A stretch of DNA of 64,000 nt from Streptomyces sp. NBC_01707 (GTDB taxonomy: Bacteria; Actinomycetota; Actinomycetes; Streptomycetales; Streptomycetaceae): positions 310,001 to 374,000 of the forward strand of contig NZ_CP109190.1 of assembly GCF_041438805.1 (NCBI RefSeq), written 5' to 3'. Positions within the stretch are counted from its first letter, which is position 1. Each line of letters opens with the position of its first letter. The position numbers and the translations under genes were made by a program. Positions 17,559-26,932 of this stretch are shown piece after piece. The notes under the pieces were generated by a model. The model saw only the letters and a program-made list of their open reading frames with translations, was not told where the DNA came from and ran no database searches.

Positions 17559-18343
17559 GTGGTGTCCTGCAGGATGTAGGCGGTAAGGGCATGGAGCGGT
17601 TGCTTGGTGGCGTAGAGGGCGGCTGGGAGTTGTTCGGTGGTGCGCCATACCTGTCGGGTGCGGTGTCTTCGGCTGGTTGCGGTGAAGTCGACTGGGTCGT
17701 CGGCGAGTTCGTGGTGGGATTCGGCTGCGGGTACGTGCGGGGGTGGGGCTTCCCACAGGAAGTCGACGGGCACGGTGTCCTGGCCGGTGGGGGGTGGGGC
17801 GGGCAGGCTGAGAGGCACGTTGCGCAGTAGTTCTTGGATGGGGTCGGCGGTGAAGGGGCTCAGGATCAGGGGTTCGTTGGGGATGCAGGAGCGGCGGCCG
17901 AGGTAGGGGGCGAAGGCGGGGTGTTCGAGACGGTCGGCGATCTGTTGGATCAGTGCGTCGGGGCCTTGGACGGCGGCGGTGAAGACGGCGTCGGCGAGGT
18001 AGACGCGGTGGCTGATGTGAGTGGATGCCTTCTGGGGGCGGTAGCTGCCGCTGCTGGTTCGCAGCCCTTGTCTGCTGGGGCGTCCGCCGCCTGCGGTGTG
18101 GAAGTCGGTGTGGCGGGTGCCCGGGCGGTCGGCGCGGATGGTGAGGACGAGGTCGGCGTACGGTGTTGCCCCGGTCTTGGGGTTCGGTGTCAGGGCGTCT
18201 TCGCGGGAGCGTCCGTCGGCGGCGGCGAACATGCCGATCAGGGCGGAGCGGGTGGGAAAGGGTGCGGTGTCGCGGTAGCGGAAGGCTGCGTGTTCGCCGA
18301 ATGACATGAGTGGGGCGGACAGGCGTAGCAGGAGCCCATTCAT
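17555..18343 (-). CDS. cas5e: Type I-E Cascade subunit Cas5e
   Basis: 262 residues. It starts MNGLLLRLSAPLMSFGEHAA, the usual Cas5 opening, with TAPFPTRSALIGMFAAADGR and SGSYRPQKASTHISHRVYLA following. Cas5e caps the 5' handle of the crRNA. It overlaps cas7e upstream (18340-18343) and cas6e downstream (17555-17558), both as ATGA, so translation is coupled. Intact by inspection. Confidence 0.93.
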   Translation of the reverse strand: MNGLLLRLSAPLMSFGEHAAFRYRDTAPFPTRSALIGMFAAADGRSREDALTPNPKTGATPYADLVLTIRADRPGTRHTDFHTAGGGRPSRQGLRTSSGSYRPQKASTHISHRVYLADAVFTAAVQGPDALIQQIADRLEHPAFAPYLGRRSCIPNEPLILSPFTADPIQELLRNVPLSLPAPPPTGQDTVPVDFLWEAPPPHVPAAESHHELADDPVDFTATSRRHRTRQVWRTTEQLPAALYATKQPLHALTAYILQDTT

Positions 18344-19533
18344 GCGCTCATCGCCGAGGTGGAGGGGGCGGCGGCCGTGGTGAGGGCGTCGATCAGTTCG
18401 TCGAAGGAGTCGTGCCGGGTGCCGAGGTGGTCGATGGGGGTGTTCTGGGCGGTGGCGTAGCCGTGGGCGACGCGGCGGCGGGTGCCGAGCAGCCGGTTGA
18501 GGGCACCTGCGTGTTCGGACAGCGTCTGTACGGCGGGGGCGGTGTAGCCGCCTGTGGGGGCTGCTTTGACGGGTTGTTCGAAGGCGGCTGCGTAGGAGAC
18601 GGGTCGCCGGTCGCGTACGGCGTAGTGCACCAGGTGCGGCACGGTGTGGGGGGCGGTGGAGGTCTTCTTCGCCGGCGGCAGGGTCATCATGAACGCCTCG
18701 GTGAACAGGGCCAGCAGGTTGTGGGCCTGGGCCTGGTCTCCGTCGAGGTTGCGGATGAGTTCGGTGAGGTTGACGGTCGCGTACCGGTAGAGGGTGCCGG
18801 TGGTGAAGAACGCGGTCTGCAGGTGGGCTCCGCTGGAGTCGCCTTCGCCGCCCCAGTCCTCGACCGCTGTGAAGAAGTCTGGCTGCAGGCCACTTTGGTG
18901 CACGGAGAAGGCCGGTGCGATCTGTGCGGCGCCGTCGACCTGCGCGCCGGGGATTTCTGCGAGCATCCGGCCGAAGAGGTTGATGGTGGCAGTACGCCTC
19001 TTGATCAGTGCGGCAACGTCGCCGGTGGGCAGGACGGCTGCGGGTTTGCTCTTGCGGGCGCCTTTGGTTTTGGGGCGTGCGGCGTCGGCTACGGCCTCTG
19101 CGTGCGCTTCCTCGAGGTCAGCGCGGTACTTGAGGCACAGTGCGGTCAGGTCGTCGAGGACGTCGCGCGGCAGGTAGAGCATGGCCGAGGTGATGCCGTT
19201 TTGGGTGTCCTCGGTCTTGAGTCCTTCCCGGTTGGCGGAGCGTACGACCTGGGCGCCGGCGAAGGCGGCCAGGTCCTCGGGCCACCCGGTCGCGCGCAGG
19301 GCGTCGGCGACGCGCAGGGGCAGCATGCGGGTGCGGGCGGCGTGCTCGTCGAGCTCTTGTTCCAGGGCCAGGCGGATGGGGCGTTTGAGGGCGTGGGAGG
19401 AGACCATGGCGCGAACTGCTCCTCCCAGCAGCAGTGTCTTGGGTTCGTTGTCCTCTCCTCGGTTGAGCACGGAGGCGGGCATCGGGTGCAGGGCGTGCAG
19501 GTCGATATAGCGGGCGGGAGAGTAGGTAGTCAT
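18340..19533 (-). CDS. cas7e: Type I-E Cascade backbone Cas7e (Cse4/CasC)
   Basis: 397 residues. ATG at 19533 (MTTYSPARYIDLHALHPMPA), one base after the cse2 stop, with GAGGAG just upstream. Family segments are SVLNRGEDNEPKTLLLGG, AMVSSHALKRPIRLALEQEL and TTGTLYRYATVNLTELIRNL. Cas7e subunits form the helical filament along the spacer part of crRNA. The frame is unbroken. Confidence 0.93.
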   Translation of the reverse strand: MTTYSPARYIDLHALHPMPASVLNRGEDNEPKTLLLGGAVRAMVSSHALKRPIRLALEQELDEHAARTRMLPLRVADALRATGWPEDLAAFAGAQVVRSANREGLKTEDTQNGITSAMLYLPRDVLDDLTALCLKYRADLEEAHAEAVADAARPKTKGARKSKPAAVLPTGDVAALIKRRTATINLFGRMLAEIPGAQVDGAAQIAPAFSVHQSGLQPDFFTAVEDWGGEGDSSGAHLQTAFFTTGTLYRYATVNLTELIRNLDGDQAQAHNLLALFTEAFMMTLPPAKKTSTAPHTVPHLVHYAVRDRRPVSYAAAFEQPVKAAPTGGYTAPAVQTLSEHAGALNRLLGTRRRVAHGYATAQNTPIDHLGTRHDSFDELIDALTTAAAPSTSAMSA

Positions 19534-19534
19534 G

Positions 19535-20236
19535 TCAGTGCTCCTCGGAAAGGCGGAGGTGGTCGATTGTGGGGAAGTAGGACTCGCGCCAGCGGGTGGC
19601 GATCTCTGGCTGGTCGTTGTCCCACCAGGCCAGGTCTTCCAGGAGGACAGCGAAGTCGAGACGTGCGGCACCCTGGTTGCGCAGGTAGCTCGCGAGGGAC
19701 CACAGCCGTGGGTGCAGCAGCTCGCTGGGCAGTTTGGTGAGGGCTTTGAGGCGTTCGGTCATCCGTTCTTCGTCGAAGCCGTGCCGGACAACGGCGATCG
19801 CCAGACTGGCGCCGAGGTTGGGCCGCTTGCGCCAGAGCAGCCCTGGGGTCGCCTCTTTCGCTGCTGGGTTGCCTGGTGGTGCACCCTCGTGCGTCGGGGC
19901 GGCGGTTGCGGTGTCGACAGCGGTTGACGAGGGCCGTGCTGTGCCGTCCGCGTCCGCAGAAGGGTCGTCGGAGGCAGACTCCGGCGGGTAGGGGCTGTCG
20001 TCGGTAAGACGGCGCTGCATTGCGATGAGGCAGGCAATGGTGGAGTGGGCGCGGCGGGCTCCGTATCCGGCGATGAGGCGGATGAGGTGGGGCTGCATCC
20101 GGTCGCACTCGGCCCAGGGGCGCCCTCGGCCTGAGGCGAGGTCGGCACGGATGGAGTTTTCTGTGCACTGGTCGATGACTTGGGCCACGAAGTCGTCGTA
20201 GTGGGCGCGGCGTTGCACGGTGGTGAGAGCGGGCAT
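19535..20236 (-). CDS. cse2: Type I-E Cascade small subunit Cse2 (CasB)
   Basis: 233 residues. N-terminal MPALTTVQRRAHYDDFVAQV and C-terminal GASLAIAVVRHGFDEERMTE and LAWWDNDQPEIATRWRESYF fit Cse2. It is longer than the E. coli protein because of an acidic, Ala/Pro-rich insertion at about residues 85-130, a likely flexible loop. Two Cse2 copies normally line the belly of Cascade. The ATG at 20236 lacks a close strong ribosome site, so the start is the least certain part. The gap to cse1 is 83 bases. Confidence 0.85.
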   Translation of the reverse strand: MPALTTVQRRAHYDDFVAQVIDQCTENSIRADLASGRGRPWAECDRMQPHLIRLIAGYGARRAHSTIACLIAMQRRLTDDSPYPPESASDDPSADADGTARPSSTAVDTATAAPTHEGAPPGNPAAKEATPGLLWRKRPNLGASLAIAVVRHGFDEERMTERLKALTKLPSELLHPRLWSLASYLRNQGAARLDFAVLLEDLAWWDNDQPEIATRWRESYFPTIDHLRLSEEH

Positions 20237-21742
20237 GAGCAGGTGTGTTTCCTCGGGCTGAGTGTGCGTGGGCAACTGCTGGGCGGGAGGAGGCAGCAGG
20301 AATCTTTGCCGGGGGTGGGTCAGGACGTGGTGCGGCGTTTGGAGGCCCGGTGCAGGGTCGCGACGGCCCGGGCTACGGCGTGGGCAGCTCGGAAGTGCTG
20401 GGCGATCGCCGGGCGGGTCACCTCTCGCAGGGCGGTGACGGCGTCCGCAGCGAATGCGGGTGGCGCCGGCTGGCTGGGCTGGTCGATGAGCCGCCAGAAT
20501 GTGGCTTCGGCACGGGGCCAGTACTGGACACTCGTGCGCAGCGTCCACGCGGGCACACGTCTGGGCATCTTCTTGCCGCCGGCGGTGTCTCGGGGTGGGA
20601 AAGCGGTCTCGTGCCACGCTTCCTTGGAAACCTTGAGCAGCCGGCTGCCGGTGTCGTCGGCGGCAATGCGGCATTCAGCGATCCGCTTGGCCACGGACGG
20701 GTCGTTCTCCTGTACCCAGGGCCAGATCGGCGGGGTCAAAGCGGTGAACCAGATGCGGTTGTTGGTCTTACCGTCCTGGTCGAAGCCGCAGACACGGACC
20801 CTCAGACGGGCACGCAGATCGCCCGGCAGATCGTTGACAGTGGAGAAGACTGCGGGCCGCTGCACGGCTGAGGTCTCGTCTCCGGCCAGGAGCAGTGCGT
20901 CCAGATCGCGCCACAAGGCTCGGTCGGTGTCCGCCTTGCGTGGGGTAAGGCGTTGTGAGACGGGCTTGTCGGGGTCGAAGTGATGGATGAGGTACGGGTC
21001 GCGGGCTTGGAGTTTGGGGTGCTGGGTGGCCCAGGTCAGATAGGCGTCGGTGACGTGGCGACCGTCGTGGTCGGGCACGAGGAGGATCGCGTGGCGTGAG
21101 CGGCCGGTCAGGAGTCGTCCCGGCCACGTCACTGGTGGCAACGGTGCGGTGGGGTCGGGCAGTTCCGGTTCTTCCCACGGGCACCGGTCGGCTGTCTCGG
21201 GCCAGTCGTCGGCTGGCTGCGGCAGGCCTGCCAGCAGGGTTTCGTACAGGGTGCGGCCCAGGGGGTGGAACGAAATGGTGGAGCGCAGTGGGCCGGCTGT
21301 AGCGTTGCCGCTGGAGACGTCGCCCGCTGTGCGCATGGAGCAGGTGCCGGACGCGCCGTAGGAGTGGTGAACGAGCAGGTGCCACAGTGCCTGGTCGCAG
21401 GGCACTGGCTCGGGGTGTGTGTCGTGGTGGGGGCTGAGCCAGGCGAGATTGTTGCCCGCTGGGCGTCCGAAGATGAGCTTGTTGACTCCGGCGCGTTCCT
21501 GGCATTGGCCGGAAAGGCGGGGGTCTTGCAGGAAGGGCCGGGTCGTATCGAACAGGTCCCATACGTAGCGGTCGAAATATCGGTGGACGGCTGAGGGGTC
21601 AAACCCGCTGGGTTGTTGGAGCAGGGTGCGGCGGTGAGTTGTCCATTCGCCGGTAGTCATGTCCGGGTCGTCCAGGGTGGTGATCCTGGCGGTGATGGCG
21701 ACTAGAGCGTGTCTCTTTGATGGGTTGGTCGGTTGATCGGAT

Positions 21743-22602
21743 GTGTCTGTCCGGTTGGTGATCAGTGATGCGATGTGGGACCGGATCGAGCCGTTGATGC
21801 CGGCCGATCCGGTTCGTGGACGACGGTGGGCCGACCATCGCCGGACTCTTGAGGCCATCGCATGGAAGTACCGCACTTGCTCGCCCTGGCGGGACCTCCC
21901 CGAGAAGCTCGGCTCTTTCAAGACCGCCCACAAACGCCTGATCAGGTGGGCGGTGGACGGCACCTGGGAACGGATCCTCGCTGCCGTGCTTGCCGTCGCA
22001 GACGCTGGTGACGAGGTGGGCTGGACCGCATCGGTGGACTCCACCGTCTGCCGGGCTCACCAGCACGCGGCCGGAGCCAGAAAAAAGGGGCGCCTGACCG
22101 GACCGAACCTGAAGATCACGCGCTCGGACGCTCCCGTGGTGGTCTGAGCACGAAGGTGCACTTGGTCAGTGACAGCCAGGCGCGGCCTCTGGCCATCCAC
22201 GTCACTGCGGGCCAGGCTGGTGACGCGCCGGCATTCGAGGCGGTCATGGCCAGGATCCGGGTTCCGCGAAGTGGACTTGGGAGGCCGAGAACCCGACCGG
22301 CAGTCATCCTTGCGGACCGTGCGTACTCTTCCCGCGCGATCCGCCGGTATCTCCGCCGGCGAGGGATCCGGGCCGTCATTCCGCAGCCCGCTGATCAGAT
22401 CCGCCACCGTCTCCGGAGAGGCCGTGAAGGAGGTCGCCCGCCCCACTTCGATGCCGAGGCATACAAGCAACGCAACACTGTCGAACGATGCATCAACCGT
22501 CTCAAGCAGTGGCGCGGCCTGGCCATGCGAACGGACAAGCTCGCCATCGCCTACCAGGCCGCACTTCACCTTGCCGCCATCCTCATCTGGATCCGGCGCT
22601 AG
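21743..22602 (+). CDS. IS5-family transposase, -1 frameshift
   Basis: The first frame starts MSVRLVISDAMWDRIEPLMP and continues through WKYRTCSPWRDLPEKLGSF and [20 protein letters not shown]. It meets A6G4 at 22081-22090 (AAAAAAGGGG), a classic slippery run. A -1 slip leads into the second frame: HALGRSRGGLSTKVHLVSD, VILADRAYSSRAIRRYLRRR, YKQRNTVERCINRLKQWRGL. It ends at 22602. All three DDE regions are present and the slip site is exactly where relatives use it, so the enzyme is probably active. Its stop lies only 9 bases from the stop of the convergent Imm1 gene. Confidence 0.85.
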
Positions 22603-22611
22603 CCTGCTCGG

Positions 22612-22994
22612 TCACCGATCAACCACCCAGCGCGCGTTCGGCGGCCAGGACCCCTTGCTGACGATGTGGTCGACGATCCTGAACGCTTCCTCAAGCGGCA
22701 CGGTGTCCTCGTCCGGATAGCGTCATGCTGCCCGTTAGAGAGGACGAATCCCTCGCTGGACCCGTCTGCTCCCGGGTCCACGGCGTGCTCGCCGGGATCG
22801 CCCTCCCCTTCGAGCAACACCACCATCGCGCGCTCGGTATTGGTCATGAACGCCAACGACCGACCAGAAGAGCTGGTCAGCCACGTTTCAAGCAGCCCGT
22901 CGGCGATCCTCGCTCGGAGGGTCTGCAGCGCCATCTCGGACAACACGGGCACGGTGATGCCGCCATCGATCACCCAGGACTCGATCATGAGCAC
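22612..22994 (-). pseudogene. Imm1-family immunity protein, frameshifted passenger
   Basis: Reads MIESWVIDGGITVPVLSEMA, LAFMTNTERAMVVLLEGEGD and SSEGFVLSNGQHD, then must shift frame near 22722 to give YPDEDTVPLEEAFRIVDHIV and SKGSWPPNARWVVDR before a stop at 22612. This matches the Imm1 group of immunity proteins that neutralise polymorphic or contact-dependent toxins. No cognate toxin is nearby. Being inside an IS, it could spread as an orphan immunity determinant. The frameshift (one base lost or two gained in CATGACGCTATCC) suggests it is now broken, unless it is a sequencing error. Confidence 0.7.
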
Positions 22995-23290
22995 GACGAT
23001 CTCACGGCCGGATCTGAGAGACAGGCTCTAGGTGGCGTAGCAGCGCGGAGACGGCTGGCGGCACGGGCAGCGCCAGGTCTTCGATCTCGTGGGCGCGGAT
23101 CAGGACGTCCCGTAATCCGAGGGATTCTTGGCGGCCGCCGACTAATCGAACAGGTACGCAGGGTTCTTTGTCTATTGCGTACGTGGGCTGGACAGGCACA
23201 GGCAATCTCCAGATGCCGGACACAAAATAGCGGAGAAATGTTCAACCGTGGGGGCGCATTGAAGGTGTCCACAGCAGGCCGCCCAGGCCG

Positions 23291-23854
23291 TTAGGCAAGC
23301 AAGGGGGTTTTCCCCTGGGGCAGGGATACAACCGGGCCAGATGTGGCGTTGCCCGCGGTGCTGCACTGAAAGCGCCAGGGGTACGGCGCCCAGCGGCGAA
23401 GCGGCACGGAAAGACACGATGCAGCCAGCAAGATGGGGCGCCTCCCCGCGTGTTCATAGTATCCATAGACAAGCAGCTTTCCCGACCACGTAGTACAGCC
23501 CTCAATTACCGGCTGGTCCTCTGCGGGATTCGATGAGCGGCCTGTTAGTGGGACAGGCAGCAGCAGGGCGGTAGGGCCGGAGCTTCTTCCCTGTGGCAGC
23601 ACCAGCGGGCCGCGCCGCGGGCCTCCCCACAGCCTGCGGGTGGTCAGGTTGGCACGTGCGGGACGCTTGTCTTGCAGCGCCCCGCACGGGTGACGTGTCG
23701 CCGCCGGCTCCTGATCCGCGGTGGGCTTCCCTCCGTCTGCTGTGATCGGGCTGCTGCTCCCCTCCCCCACCGTCCGTTGGTTCTTCGGCGAAGCAGAAAA
23801 CTGGCCCTCAGCGGGCAGCCAGGAGGCATCAGTAACAGGAGCAGAGGCCGTCAC
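23291..23854 (-). CDS. Uncertain ORF coupled to cas3
   Basis: 187 codons. The start overlaps the cas3 stop (ATGA at 23851-23854), the arrangement used elsewhere in this operon. The translation is rich in Pro, Ala, Gly and Arg with no motif I recognise; the clearest stretch is GKLLVYGYYEHAGRRPILLA. It fills nearly all the 650 bases between cas3 and cse1, where many I-E loci have little. It may be a real accessory protein or a chance frame in leader-like DNA. Confidence 0.25.
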   Translation of the reverse strand: MTASAPVTDASWLPAEGQFSASPKNQRTVGEGSSSPITADGGKPTADQEPAATRHPCGALQDKRPARANLTTRRLWGGPRRGPLVLPQGRSSGPTALLLPVPLTGRSSNPAEDQPVIEGCTTWSGKLLVYGYYEHAGRRPILLAASCLSVPLRRWAPYPWRFQCSTAGNATSGPVVSLPQGKTPLLA

Positions 23855-26787
23855 TGGTCGTGGTGGGCCACCAGCCCGAGCTCCGGATCGACGTACAGAG
23901 TGTGGCGGCCGAAGCGCGCTGCCGCACTCGTGTCGGAGTCCTGCGGAAGCAACACGAGGTCCGCCAACAGTGCGTGGGTACTCCAGGCTGCGGGCGCGTG
24001 GTGCTCGCGACGGCGTTCGGCGACCCAGGCGGCGGGGACGGGCAAGGTGTGTTCGAGGATGCGCCTGGCCTGTCGGGTCGTGGGTGCACGGTCGAGGTGC
24101 AGCTGCTGGATGCCGGCGCGGTCCAGGGTGAGGGTGCCGTCCGACATGCGGTAGACGGGCAACAACCGGCGAGGCAGAGCGCCCAGGCGGGTCGCGGCTT
24201 CGCGGGCATGCAGACGCTGGTGATGCAGGTCGGCGAGGGAAGCGGTGTGCCGGGGCGTGGGGACGAGATGCAGGGCGGACAGGTGTTCTTCGGCATGGCG
24301 TCTGCTGATGTAAGCGGTGTGGCGCTTTTCGAGAGCGGGGGCGGTGCGGGCGAGTTCCGTGGCGTCGCCGTGGACGGTTTCAACGATCTGCTGGATATCA
24401 TCAGGCAAGGTGAGGGACAGAGTGTGTTCCGGCTGCTGCTCCAGGTAGGTGGCGGTGGCGTGTGTGAGGAAGGCTGCCTCGAGTGTGCGCCAGGCAGCAG
24501 GCATCACGACGCGGCCGCCGTGGTCGGTGGGCTGCAGGACGCTCAGGCGGGGCCGCTTGAGCCGGCGTACCCAGGCGGGTCTGCGGCCTGAGTCGGGCCC
24601 CCACAGGTTCTCGAACCGCCACAGCCGTCCCAGGCGCTGCAGGAGCCGTTCGAGGCTTGCCAGGTCGCTGACCATGATGTCGACGTCGATGTTGAGGCTC
24701 ATGTCCAGCAGACTGGTGGTGACGACAACGAGGCGTTCGGGGCGTTCGCCTGTGGGGCCCAGCCTCTCGCGAACGAGCCGGGTGAGAGATTCGCGCTCGT
24801 GACCGGGCAACCGGGCGTGAAGCAGCGCCAAGTCACCGTCCGGCCCGGCGTTCCAGGCCAGGGCGTCACGCAGGTGTTGGTAGGTCGCTTGGGCGTCAGC
24901 GACGGTGGCGCAGACCACTGCGGCGCATCCGCCACCCGTGGCGACGGGGGAGATCTCCGCGGCGATGTGGTCCAGGCGGCTCTCCCGTGCAGGCGTGCCG
25001 TCGGGGTCGGTGTGGGAGGGATGACGCACCGGGTAAAGGCGGATCTCTGCTCGGCGGCGGTGCCTCGTGGCGTGGGCGGCACACGCGTCCGGATCCATCC
25101 GGGCGAGGGAGGCGTCAGCGGCCGCGGCAAACAGCCAACCCGGATAGGAGGGCGCGGCGTCCAGGCCGGCCAGACTGCTGCTGGGGCGGCCTGAACCGGC
25201 AAGATAGTTGTGCACCAGCTCGTTGCTGAGGCGGGCCGGCATGGTGGCGGAGAGGATGACGACCGGACAGTCCAGGGCGCCCAGCCAGCGCAGCAGCCGC
25301 TTGAGCAGCTGCTGCATGAACGGAGACATGGAGTGGGCCTCGTCAACAATGACGGTCCGCCCGGACAGGGCCAGCAGCCGCAGCGCACTGAACCGGACCG
25401 GTAGAGCCGCCATCAGAGCCTGATCGTGGGTGGCGACGGTGAACTGAGCAAGTAGGGCCCGGTCCCAGCCGCGCAGCCAGCCGTCCGGGACCGTCACCCG
25501 TTCCTGCGGACGCTCCGCCCCCTCAGCACCTGTCGCCTCGTCCCAGAATTCGTCCGTCGTCGACGGCTCGTGAACGGCGACCTGGCGATCGCTGTAGGCC
25601 GTGTTGAGCCAGCTGTGGCTATATACGAGCGAGACCGGCGCCCGCTCGGGGCGGTGCGCGGCCACATATGCCTCGAGGACCTCGTAAGCGGCGTCCGCAG
25701 TGGCGGTGGTCGGCAGCAGCCAGGCCACCCCGGCCGTCCCGGAGGCCGCGTTGAGGATCCTTGCTGCTTCCAAGGCCGTGACTGTCTTCCCCGCGCCCGT
25801 AGTGTCGGTGACCACCACAATGCCTGGCCCTTTCACCTCCGCTACTGGCGTGAGCTGTCTGATCAGTGAGGATTGAAGGGCGTTGGGGGCATCAACACCG
25901 CGGTGAACACGAGCGAAGGGCATCTGCGGCAATTCCACGCGGGCCAGACCGGACTCGTCCACCAACTGCGGGGCATCCTTGACCACCTGGGCCCAGTGCT
26001 CCGCTGCACCAAATGCCGGGGCTTGAGCCTTCGGCAGCCAGTAATGGCGCTGGCTCGCCAAGCGGTCAGCGATCACCCCCACCCCCGTGATCAAGACCGA
26101 GGCCGGCACCGACAACCGCGAGGGCACCACCTGAGCGCCGGTCAGATGACGCAACAAGGCAAAGTAACGACGGCGCAGGTTCTGCCACTTCGGGCCACCC
26201 AGAGCCAGATTCACCCGGGAAGCTTTGGCCGCGCCGTCGAGGTCGAGCTGCAGGAAGCGGCCATGATGCCCGCCCAAAATCTGCGCCACCCGTACCCCCG
26301 GACTGTCCGAAGTGTCGGTGTTGTAACCGGCCTCCTCCAACAGCTGCAGCGCACTGTGCATCGACGCCCGTTCGTGCGGCATCCGCTGCCAGCCAGCCGT
26401 ATCCGCCCGCAAAGCAAGGCTCACCCGCGCCCACGGATGCGACTCCCGCTGCTGAAACTGCGCCAGCTTCCCCAAGTCATGCAGCCCGGCGACGAACATC
26501 ACCAGGCAACGGGCTTCCCCCTCCCGCACACCCACCCCCTCGGCAATCAGCCGGCGCTGCCCAGCCGTAAGAACCCGGTCCCACACCTCCCCCGCGACCG
26601 CCGCAGCATCCAACAGATGGAATAGCAGTGGATACACCGCCAACAATCCCCGGTCGAACTTCCCCCACGGCGATACGTCAATTCCGCCGAACCGTGCATC
26701 CTCCAGCACCCCCACAGCACTCCCCACACGCTCAACTGCCCCCGCCTTTCGGGGGACTCGGTCGCCGACTGCTACAGTCCACCCCAC
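23851..26787 (-). CDS. cas3: Type I-E helicase-nuclease Cas3
   Basis: 978 residues. GTG start at 26787 with GGGGAGG six bases upstream. The N-terminal HD nuclease has GLHDLGKLAQFQ (H103, D104) and LGGHHGRF near residue 172. The helicase has Walker A DTTGAGKT (about 328-335), the DEAH box VIVDEAHSMSPFM, the SAT motif ILSATMPARL and the arginine-finger motif LLQRLGRLWRF. Cas3 is recruited by target-bound Cascade to unwind and degrade DNA. All core motifs are present, unlike known CRISPR-associated transposons, which lack an active Cas3. First gene of the operon, divergent from the array. Confidence 0.93.
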   Translation of the reverse strand: MGWTVAVGDRVPRKAGAVERVGSAVGVLEDARFGGIDVSPWGKFDRGLLAVYPLLFHLLDAAAVAGEVWDRVLTAGQRRLIAEGVGVREGEARCLVMFVAGLHDLGKLAQFQQRESHPWARVSLALRADTAGWQRMPHERASMHSALQLLEEAGYNTDTSDSPGVRVAQILGGHHGRFLQLDLDGAAKASRVNLALGGPKWQNLRRRYFALLRHLTGAQVVPSRLSVPASVLITGVGVIADRLASQRHYWLPKAQAPAFGAAEHWAQVVKDAPQLVDESGLARVELPQMPFARVHRGVDAPNALQSSLIRQLTPVAEVKGPGIVVVTDTTGAGKTVTALEAARILNAASGTAGVAWLLPTTATADAAYEVLEAYVAAHRPERAPVSLVYSHSWLNTAYSDRQVAVHEPSTTDEFWDEATGAEGAERPQERVTVPDGWLRGWDRALLAQFTVATHDQALMAALPVRFSALRLLALSGRTVIVDEAHSMSPFMQQLLKRLLRWLGALDCPVVILSATMPARLSNELVHNYLAGSGRPSSSLAGLDAAPSYPGWLFAAAADASLARMDPDACAAHATRHRRRAEIRLYPVRHPSHTDPDGTPARESRLDHIAAEISPVATGGGCAAVVCATVADAQATYQHLRDALAWNAGPDGDLALLHARLPGHERESLTRLVRERLGPTGERPERLVVVTTSLLDMSLNIDVDIMVSDLASLERLLQRLGRLWRFENLWGPDSGRRPAWVRRLKRPRLSVLQPTDHGGRVVMPAAWRTLEAAFLTHATATYLEQQPEHTLSLTLPDDIQQIVETVHGDATELARTAPALEKRHTAYISRRHAEEHLSALHLVPTPRHTASLADLHHQRLHAREAATRLGALPRRLLPVYRMSDGTLTLDRAGIQQLHLDRAPTTRQARRILEHTLPVPAAWVAERRREHHAPAAWSTHALLADLVLLPQDSDTSAAARFGRHTLYVDPELGLVAHHDQ

Positions 26788-26932
26788 GATGCGCCTCCCC
26801 GCACAATCGCTCAGGCGGCGACCACAGCGAGGGTCTCTCGCTGCTGGTCAAAATCAACCCACTGGCATCTCCTTGCAGTTGAAACCAGGCCCAAACCTGC
26901 CCAGCTTCCGCAAACCACGCAGGTCAGGGAGG
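26788..26932. promoter_or_regulatory. CRISPR leader and divergent cas3 promoter region
   Basis: 145 bases between the cas3 start and the first repeat. It must hold the cas promoter (minus) and the array leader (plus). It contains a short AT-rich core (GTCAAAATCAA near 26850). The best-preserved repeats are on this side and the degenerate ones at the far end, as expected for a leader here. Confidence 0.6.

Larger units (their letters stand above)
21706..23027 (+). mobile_element. IS5-like element with an Imm1 passenger gene
   Basis: 1322 bp. The left end AGCGTGTCTCT (21706-21716) and the right end AGAGACAGGCT (23017-23027) are inverted repeats at 10 of 11 positions. CTAG duplications lie at 21702-21705 and 23028-23031. 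The transposase fills the left two thirds on the plus strand. The right third is an Imm1-like gene on the minus strand, so the right end lies about 425 bases beyond the transposase stop. It interrupts cse1. Confidence 0.85.
20320..23199 (-). pseudogene. cse1: Type I-E large subunit Cse1 (Cas8e), split by an IS
   Basis: The gene is in two parts. 23199-23028 encodes the N-terminus (DKEPCVPVRLVGGRQESLGL, RDVLIRAHEIEDLALPVPPA, SALLRHL). 21701-20320 encodes the rest (VAITARITTLDDPDMTTGEW, RPFLQDPRLSGQC, ISFHPLGRTLYETLLAGLP). Between them lies the element 21706-23027 with CTAG on both sides. Joining across one CTAG gives SALLRHLVAITARITTLDDP without any frame change, a protein of about 517 residues. 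GGAG lies 7 bases before the GTG at 23199. Cse1 reads the PAM and recruits Cas3, so Cascade should be non-functional unless the element excises. The insertion looks recent because both flanks are unmutated. Confidence 0.9.

Noticed and set aside
18310..19740. 476-codon plus-strand frame
   Set aside because: Antisense shadow of cas7e, which has family motifs and coupled neighbours.
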